From an uncultured Burkholderiales bacterium (GTDB lineage: Bacteria; Pseudomonadota; Gammaproteobacteria; Burkholderiales; Burkholderiaceae_D), in the NCBI GenBank assembly GCA_937872165.1, contig CALMOR010000084.1, positions 1 through 11,799 of the forward strand: a DNA stretch of 11,799 bases, read 5' to 3'. Below, in pieces: positions 7,494 through 11,799 of this stretch. Position numbers and translations under genes: made by a program. The notes under the pieces are model-generated. The model was not told the DNA's origin, did no database searches, and was given only the letters and a program-made list of their open reading frames with translations. Position 1 is the first letter of the stretch; the number at the start of each line of letters is the position of its first letter.

Positions 7494-7964
7494 GATCGGC
7501 GGCAGCGCGACCGGCGGCTGCGCAACGCGGAGATCCTGATCGATCCCCGCAGCGCCGTCGCTTCGCCGGGCTGACGGCCACTCGACGGCACGCGTGCGAG
7601 GCGAGGAGAAGCTGCGGCACTTCGTGCGCGGCCTGCGGGTCGACGCCGCGCAGAGCGGACCGCGGCTCCACTTCGGCGATCTCCCGTATCTCGAGGCCGC
7701 TCAGCGCAAATCGATCTCGGCGTGGGCCGCCCGGCTCACCTCGTCGTCGTGCGCTTCCTCGAGGAAGGCATGGCCGACGGATCGATCGTCCAGTGCGAGC
7801 CCGAGCTCGTCGCGCAGCTGCTGACGAAGATGCTGATCCGGCTCGCGAAGCCGGCGCCGGCCGTCGAGGGACTGACGGTCGATCGACTGATGAACGCGAT
7901 CGACGCATCGATGTGCCGCGGCCTCGATCGAGGCCCCCGGTCGACGACGAAAGGGGCCGACTGA
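7494..7964 (+). pseudogene. Decayed TetR-family transcriptional regulator
   Basis: The C-terminal ligand-binding half of a TetR-type regulator is readable in two frames. From 7594 one frame gives [10 protein letters not shown], then [22 protein letters not shown]. Near 7725-7750 the match moves to the frame one base back: VVVRFLEEGMADGSIVQCEP, ELVAQLLTKMLIRLAKP, ending at TGA 7962-7964. This is the usual run of TetR C-terminal helices (DLRYL...RR..I...LEEG.ADG.I..C.PEL.AQ.L) and implies a one-base deletion or a sequencing error. Upstream, 7494-7590 gives [10 protein letters not shown] in one frame and FAGLTATR in another, which may be what remains of the first DNA-binding helix. The helix-turn-helix itself is missing, so I judge the gene inactive. 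It points away from icmF, as a regulator of icmF would. The C-terminal remnant is fairly secure; the N-terminal part is tentative. Confidence 0.6.
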
Positions 7965-7997
7965 GCGGCCCTCCCGCGCCCGGCGTCGTGCGCCGCG

Positions 7998-8813
7998 CTA
8001 CTCGACGACGAGCGCCTGGAACTGCGGATCGAGCGGCGGATAGTGCGGGTCCATCTTCGCGAGCGCGTTGCGGACCAGCGTCGCGACCATCAGGTTGCGA
8101 TGTCCCTTCGAGTCCGACGGCACGATCCACCACGGCGCCTCGCGCGTCGCGGTATGGCGCAGCGCGTCGGTATACGCCTTCAGGTTCGCGCCCCAGCGCT
8201 TCCGCTCGATCAGGTCGTTGGGGTTGAACTTCCAGTGCTTCTTGGCCACGTCGAGACGCGACTGCAGCCGCTTCTTCTGTTCGTCGGGCGAGATGTGCAG
8301 GAAGCACTTGACGATGCAGGTGCCGTGTTCGCTCAGCATGCGTTCGAACGCGATGATCTGCGCGAAGCGCCGCCGGCATTCGGCCGTGTCGGCGAGACCG
8401 AGCACGCGCTCCGCGACGACGGCCTCGTAGTGGCTGCGATTGAACACGCCGATCATTCCCTTGGCCGGCACGCGCGCATGCACGCGCCAAAGGAAGTCGC
8501 GGGCCTTCTCCTCGTCGGACGGCGCCTTGAACGGCGTCACCGTCAGGCCTTGCGGATGGGTGGACTCGAAGGTCGCGATGGTCGCGCCGTCCTTGCCGGA
8601 CGTGTCCATGCCCTGCAGCACCACGAGGAGGCTCTGCCTGCCTTCGGCGAAGAGACGGTTCTGGAACTCGCCGATCTCCTTCTGCAAGGCCTTCTGCGCC
8701 GCTTCGAGTTCGTCGTCGCCGTGGACGTCGAAGACGTGCGTGGCGGGGTCGAAGTCGGCCAGGTCGAGCTTGCCGTCGTCGACGAGGCGATAGGGCTTGA
8801 GCGGATTGGCCAT
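7998..8813 (-). CDS. ppk2: PPK2-family polyphosphate kinase
   Basis: A 271-residue soluble protein with the PPK2 P-loop kinase pattern. Walker A GMDTSGKDG spans 68-76 (K74 and D75 contact phosphate in the family). FKAPSDEEKARDFLWRVHARVPAKG spans 95-119 and the Walker B-type FNRSHYE 124-130. The lid segment SRLDVAKKHWKFNPND spans 185-200 and supplies basic residues for polyphosphate, followed by RKRWGANLKAY and a PWWIVPSDSK segment at 227-236. These enzymes move phosphate between polyphosphate and nucleotides, charging or regenerating ADP/ATP or GDP/GTP. A single domain of this length fits the short PPK2 classes; I cannot decide between NDP- and NMP-preferring forms. Family members often read FNRSYYE; here the first Tyr is His. 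ATG at 8813 is the natural start, but its Shine-Dalgarno (AGGA, about 12 bases away) is weak. Its end is 33 bases from the regulator remnant, convergently. Confidence 0.93.
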   Translation of the reverse strand: MANPLKPYRLVDDGKLDLADFDPATHVFDVHGDDELEAAQKALQKEIGEFQNRLFAEGRQSLLVVLQGMDTSGKDGATIATFESTHPQGLTVTPFKAPSDEEKARDFLWRVHARVPAKGMIGVFNRSHYEAVVAERVLGLADTAECRRRFAQIIAFERMLSEHGTCIVKCFLHISPDEQKKRLQSRLDVAKKHWKFNPNDLIERKRWGANLKAYTDALRHTATREAPWWIVPSDSKGHRNLMVATLVRNALAKMDPHYPPLDPQFQALVVE

Positions 8814-8915
8814 GGCTTCAGCGTCCTCGCGGTTCGTTCGCGGGCGCCTTCGCGTCGTGGATCCCGTCGGGCGCTTCGAACGTGCCGGTGCCGTTCACGG
8901 ACGGCGCGCGAAGAC

Positions 8916-8937
8916 GCCCCCGGCCCTCGCCGGGGGC
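8916..8937. terminator. Strong GC hairpin between cyclase and PPK2 genes
   Basis: A perfect 9-base stem (gcccccggc at 8916-8924, gccgggggc at 8929-8937) with the 4-base loop cctc lies in the 277-base gap between the cyclase stop (9091) and the PPK2 start (8813). On the minus strand the stem is followed by gtcttcgcg, not a true T-run. It may end or attenuate the cyclase transcript or lie in the PPK2 leader. The rest of the gap holds no gene I can support. Confidence 0.45.
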
Positions 8938-9090
8938 CGATGCGAGCCATGCACACGGGACAGTCACGACGGCGCGGGCGATTCTCTTCACGGGAGCCTT
9001 TCGGGTGGTGGAGTGGAACGAAGCCCCGCATCTTAGAGGCGACGGCCGCCTCCGCCGATCGACGTCGTCCACGCATCCTCGACGAAGCGG

Positions 9091-10143
9091 TCACACGGTG
9101 GCGACCGGAGTCACCGGCGAGCCGACGGCGCCCGGCAGCCGCAGCGGCGGCGCGGTCAGCAGGAAGCGCGAGCGCCGGTGCTCGCGCAGCCATCGCGCGA
9201 GCGGGCCGAGGTGCCAGAGCTCGCCGAGATGGATGCCGAGGCGGAACAGGCAGTGCTCGTGCAGCGGCAGCGTCGCGCACGCCCCGTCGCGCTGGCCCGC
9301 GGGATGCGCCTCGACCGCGTAGTTGTCGGCGGCCAGCACCGACAGGCCGCTGTCGGTGATCCACTGCAGCAGCAGCGCGTCGCGGCCGTCGAGCGCGGCG
9401 CCGAAGCCGGCGAGGGCCGCGGCATCGGGCTCCTTGCGCATCGCCAGCAGCGCATCGGCGAAGCCGGTGTGCAGGCAGACCATGTCGCCGGTCTCGATCA
9501 CGAGGCGATCCGCTTCGACGACGCGCATCAGGTCGTCGTAACCGACGACGCGTCGCTCGTCGCCGTAGTGGTGGCGCAGGTCGACCAGGACGGCGCGGCC
9601 CTGCACGCAGCGCTCGGCCATGTTCTCGATGCCGAGCGCGACGGCCCGCGACGTCGAGCCCGCGCTCGCCTGCGACGGCACGCCCGCGTCGACGCCGTCG
9701 CCCGGGCCGAGCACGTCGATGCCCGCCCGGAACCCGTTGTAGTAGACCGCGCGCGGCTCGCCGTCGCCCATCGTGTCGAACAGCTGTCCGACGTGCGCGA
9801 GGCTGTCCCACTGCGTGGAGTACTGCAGGTACATCAGCGCGAGGTCGTCGCAGACGACGTCGGTGTGGGACGCGTCGTCGCGGGACAGCGGGTAGTTCAT
9901 GTTGGGTCGGCCGCCGCGCGACGTCGGTCGCAGCACCGGCGGATGCCGGCGCGGATTGAGCACGTTGCCGCCCGGATGGTCGAGCGGCAGGCTGAGACAG
10001 AAGGCGAGGCCCGCGGTCACCTCGGCGATGCCCTGCCGCACCTTGTCGGCGGTGACGAGGTTCATGCGGCCATGCTGATCGTCGACCCCGAAGTCGCCCC
10101 AGTTCGATCCGGGCGGTCGGTGCTTCCAGCGGGGCTCGGTCAT
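9091..10143 (-). CDS. Cyclase-family metallohydrolase (kynurenine formamidase-like fold)
   Basis: A 350-residue protein of the putative cyclase family (PF04199 type). It shows NWGDFGVDDQHGRMNLVT at 14-31, SLPLDHPGGN at 51-60, a STQWDSLAH motif at 109-117, an ALGIENMAERCVQGRAVLVDL block at 169-189, DRLVIETGDMVCLHTG at 212-227, DNYAVEAHP at 273-281 and LPLHEHCLFRLGIHLGELWHL at 292-312. The family hydrolyses amide, ester or lactone bonds with a metal held by an HxGTHxDxxxH motif; here the motif His is Gln (STQWD), a variant I recall as common in one large subfamily. The substrate is unknown. No signal peptide. ATG at 10143 is the start of the conserved region. The MFS gene begins 81 bases away on the opposite strand, so the two may serve one small-molecule pathway. 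Confidence 0.85.
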   Translation of the reverse strand: MTEPRWKHRPPGSNWGDFGVDDQHGRMNLVTADKVRQGIAEVTAGLAFCLSLPLDHPGGNVLNPRRHPPVLRPTSRGGRPNMNYPLSRDDASHTDVVCDDLALMYLQYSTQWDSLAHVGQLFDTMGDGEPRAVYYNGFRAGIDVLGPGDGVDAGVPSQASAGSTSRAVALGIENMAERCVQGRAVLVDLRHHYGDERRVVGYDDLMRVVEADRLVIETGDMVCLHTGFADALLAMRKEPDAAALAGFGAALDGRDALLLQWITDSGLSVLAADNYAVEAHPAGQRDGACATLPLHEHCLFRLGIHLGELWHLGPLARWLREHRRSRFLLTAPPLRLPGAVGSPVTPVATV

Positions 10144-10224
10144 GCGCGTCTTTCGTTCGCGGTCGGCCGGGAAGGATGCCAGACGCGTGCGATCATCGAC
10201 GCCCTCCCTCCGTTCTCCCTTCCC

Positions 10225-11409
10225 ATGCAAGCCCCCGCCGCATCGACCGTCGCGTTGCGCATGACGCCGGCGATGGTCACGCTGTTCGCTTTCTGCTGTG
10301 GCGCGATCGTCGCCAACCTCTACTACGCGCAGCCGGTCATCGACCTGATCGCGCACGACATCGGCCTCTCGTCGCGAGCCGCGAGCCTGACCGTCTCGCT
10401 GACGCAGGTCGGCTACGCACTCGGCCTCTTCTTCATCGTGCCGCTCGCCGACCTCGTCGAGAACCGGCGCCTCCTGATCGTCACCACGCTGCTGTCGGCC
10501 GTGGCCCTCGCGGTCGCGACGCTGGTCCGCGACCCCGGCGTCTTCCTCGCGATGTCGCTCGTCGTCGGCGTCACGTCGGTGTCGGTGCAGATCCTCGTGC
10601 CGATGGCCGCGCACTTCGCGCCCGACACGTCGCGCGGTCGCGTGGTGGGCAACGTGATGGGCGGCCTGCTGCTCGGCATCCTGCTGTCACGGCCGTTCTC
10701 GAGCCTCGTCGCCGATCATCTCGGATGGCGCGCGGTGTTCGGCATCGGCACGCTGTTCACGCTCGCGATCGCGGCCGTCTTCGCGCGGCTGATGCCCGAG
10801 CGTCGTCCCGACCATCGCGCGAGCTACCGGCAGTTGTTGCGTTCGCTGGGCGCGCTCGTCGTGCGGCTGCCGTCGTTGCGGCGCCGCTCCTTCTACCAGG
10901 GCTGCATGTTCGCGTCGTTCAGTCTCTTCTGGACCGCGGCACCGCTCGAACTCGCGCGGCACTACGGCTTCGGCCAGTCGCGGATCGCGGTGTTCGCGCT
11001 GATCGGCGCGCTCGGTGCGATCGCCGCGCCGCTCGCGGGGCGGCTCGCCGACGCGGGGTACACGCGCATCGCGACGTTGTGCGCCACGGCGCTGGCGGTG
11101 GTCTGCTACTGGCCGGTCGCGCTCGTCCCGTCGCTCGGCCCGGCGGGTCTGGTCGCGACCGGCGTGCTGCTCGACTTCTGCGTGCAGATGAACATGGTGC
11201 TCGGCCAGCGCGAGATCTATGCGCTCGATGCAGCGAGCCGCGGGCGCCTCAACGCGCTCTACGTCACCAGCGTCTTCGTCGGCGGCGCCATCGGCTCGCT
11301 GCTCGCGAGCCCGCTGTACGCGCACGGCGGCTGGACCTGGGTCGTCGTCGCCGGCAGCGCCTTCCCTGCCATCGCGCTCGTCCGCTTCGTCGCGGGTGGC
11401 TTGCGCTGA
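10225..11409 (+). CDS. Major facilitator superfamily transporter (AraJ/YnfM-like, 12 helices)
   Basis: A 394-residue very hydrophobic protein with about 12 membrane helices. Family marks include NLYYAQPVIDLIAHDIGLS at 31-49, QVGYALGLFFIVPLADLVENRR at 61-82 (helix 2 and the loop 2-3 motif, a variant of GxLaDRxGRR), and the helix 5 segment GNVMGGLLLGILLSRPFSS at 142-160. GRLADAG at 272-278 is the matching loop in the second half, and RGRLNALYV lies at 339-347. Such inner-membrane proteins are usually proton-driven exporters of drugs, sugars or metabolites; the substrate cannot be read from sequence. ATG at 10225 is the first Met after the divergent cyclase start. Neither it nor the Met at 10261 has a good Shine-Dalgarno. 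It is divergent from the cyclase with an 81-base shared promoter region, in which I see no clear -35/-10. Confidence 0.92.
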   Translation: MQAPAASTVALRMTPAMVTLFAFCCGAIVANLYYAQPVIDLIAHDIGLSSRAASLTVSLTQVGYALGLFFIVPLADLVENRRLLIVTTLLSAVALAVATLVRDPGVFLAMSLVVGVTSVSVQILVPMAAHFAPDTSRGRVVGNVMGGLLLGILLSRPFSSLVADHLGWRAVFGIGTLFTLAIAAVFARLMPERRPDHRASYRQLLRSLGALVVRLPSLRRRSFYQGCMFASFSLFWTAAPLELARHYGFGQSRIAVFALIGALGAIAAPLAGRLADAGYTRIATLCATALAVVCYWPVALVPSLGPAGLVATGVLLDFCVQMNMVLGQREIYALDAASRGRLNALYVTSVFVGGAIGSLLASPLYAHGGWTWVVVAGSAFPAIALVRFVAGGLR

Positions 11410-11521
11410 ACGATGCCGGTCGGACGAAGGAACGGCCGGACGCGCGGGCCGCCTTCGAAGGGCTTCGACCGGTCGTCTTCGGAAGCCGGCCGTCAGACCC
11501 GTGGGCCGCGCCGCGCATCGA
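11410..11521. other. Convergent gap with overlapping inverted repeats
   Basis: This gap lies between the MFS stop and the stop of the opposite-strand oxidoreductase gene. It contains a 10-base palindrome ccttcgaagg (11452-11461) and a 6-base inverted repeat ggcttc/gaagcc (11461-11466 and 11482-11487) enclosing gaccggtc. Together they may fold as a two-way terminator, but there is no T-run. No gene is supported here. Confidence 0.3.
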
Positions 11522-11799
11522 TCACGGTGTGGCGCGCCGCAGGTCGATCGACGACAGCCAGCGGACGTGTCGCGGACCGCTCCGCGTGTCGCGCGCCGAC
11601 ACCAGCGCGAGCGGCCTTTCGGATGTCGCGAGCGGAGCGCCGTCGAGCCGATAGGCCACGACGACGCCGTCGCCGAGGCCGCTGTTCGCGATCTCGGCCC
11701 ACGAGAAGACCGCGAGATAGTCGTCGGCGGCTCGCGCGACGAGATAGCTCTGTCGCAGGACGAAGCGACCTGCTGGCCGCCTGCGAGCCTCTCGAGCCC
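11522..11799 (-). CDS. Molybdopterin-binding oxidoreductase domain protein, C-terminal fragment
   Basis: Only the last 91 residues are in the window; the start lies beyond the right edge. The translation includes SYLVARAADDYLAVFSWAE, IANSGLGDGVVVAYRLDG and ERPLALVSARDTRSGPRHVRW, ending SSIDLRRATP before TGA at 11524-11522. This is the C-terminal pattern of small sulfite-oxidase-type molybdopterin domains (the Y.A.FSWAE..N...GD.V.VAY..DG.PL...GPL.LV...D...G.RHV.WL..I run). Such proteins are often periplasmic and may pair with a membrane cytochrome, but nothing here shows the signal peptide or the cofactor cysteine. It is convergent with the MFS gene. The family call rests on the tail alone. 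Confidence 0.7.
   Translation of the reverse strand, partial: AREARRRPAGRFVLRQSYLVARAADDYLAVFSWAEIANSGLGDGVVVAYRLDGAPLATSERPLALVSARDTRSGPRHVRWLSSIDLRRATP

Noticed and set aside
7217..7591. Upstream extension of icmF by 125 codons
   Set aside because: The extension is Arg/Ser-rich, crosses the predicted promoter and hairpin, and the ATG at 7216 has a good ribosome binding site and family-typical length.
8818..9072. 84-codon minus-strand ORF in the gap before ppk2
   Set aside because: GTG start without a ribosome binding site, biased composition, no recognisable motif; probably chance in GC-rich sequence.
10144..10614. Upstream extension of the cyclase gene to give 507 codons
   Set aside because: The extra N-terminal part is charged and low in complexity and runs antisense through the MFS gene; family similarity begins at the ATG at 10143.
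10176..11654. Second plus-strand frame of 492 codons overlapping the MFS gene
   Set aside because: Arg-rich out-of-frame reading of the transporter; the other frame has the full membrane-protein pattern.

Overview
High-GC bacterial DNA (roughly 70% by eye), consistent with a betaproteobacterium of the Burkholderiales type. That placement rests on base composition and gene families only (a fused isobutyryl-CoA mutase of the Cupriavidus/Burkholderia kind). Most genes lie on the minus strand. The strong GC codon bias opens very long meaningless frames on the opposite strand.

Region 1 (1-2350, minus strand): a compact operon of two small phage-tail-tube-like proteins (T4 gp19-like family, as in contractile injection particles), a possible 19-codon linker ORF, and a protein with at least three tandem GAF domains that runs off the left edge. 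No sheath, baseplate or ATPase gene lies between the tubes and the divergent neighbour, so these two tube genes head their operon. This is the least ordinary part of the window.

Region 2 (2351-2644): a divergent gap, a 28-residue plus-strand membrane peptide with a good ribosome binding site, and a hairpin where it converges on the next gene.

Region 3 (2645-7964): a D-threonine-aldolase-like PLP enzyme and the large fused B12 mutase/GTPase IcmF, both on the minus strand, with the decayed remains of a TetR-type regulator divergent from icmF. The icmF leader shows a sigma70-like promoter, a palindrome over its -10 box and a strong hairpin.

Region 4 (7998-11799): a PPK2 polyphosphate kinase and a cyclase-family metallohydrolase (both minus), an MFS exporter divergent from the cyclase, and at the right edge the C-terminal end of a molybdopterin-binding oxidoreductase domain (minus).

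Outside region 1 the genes look like unrelated chromosomal metabolic genes. I see no rRNA, tRNA, CRISPR array, insertion sequence or integrase.
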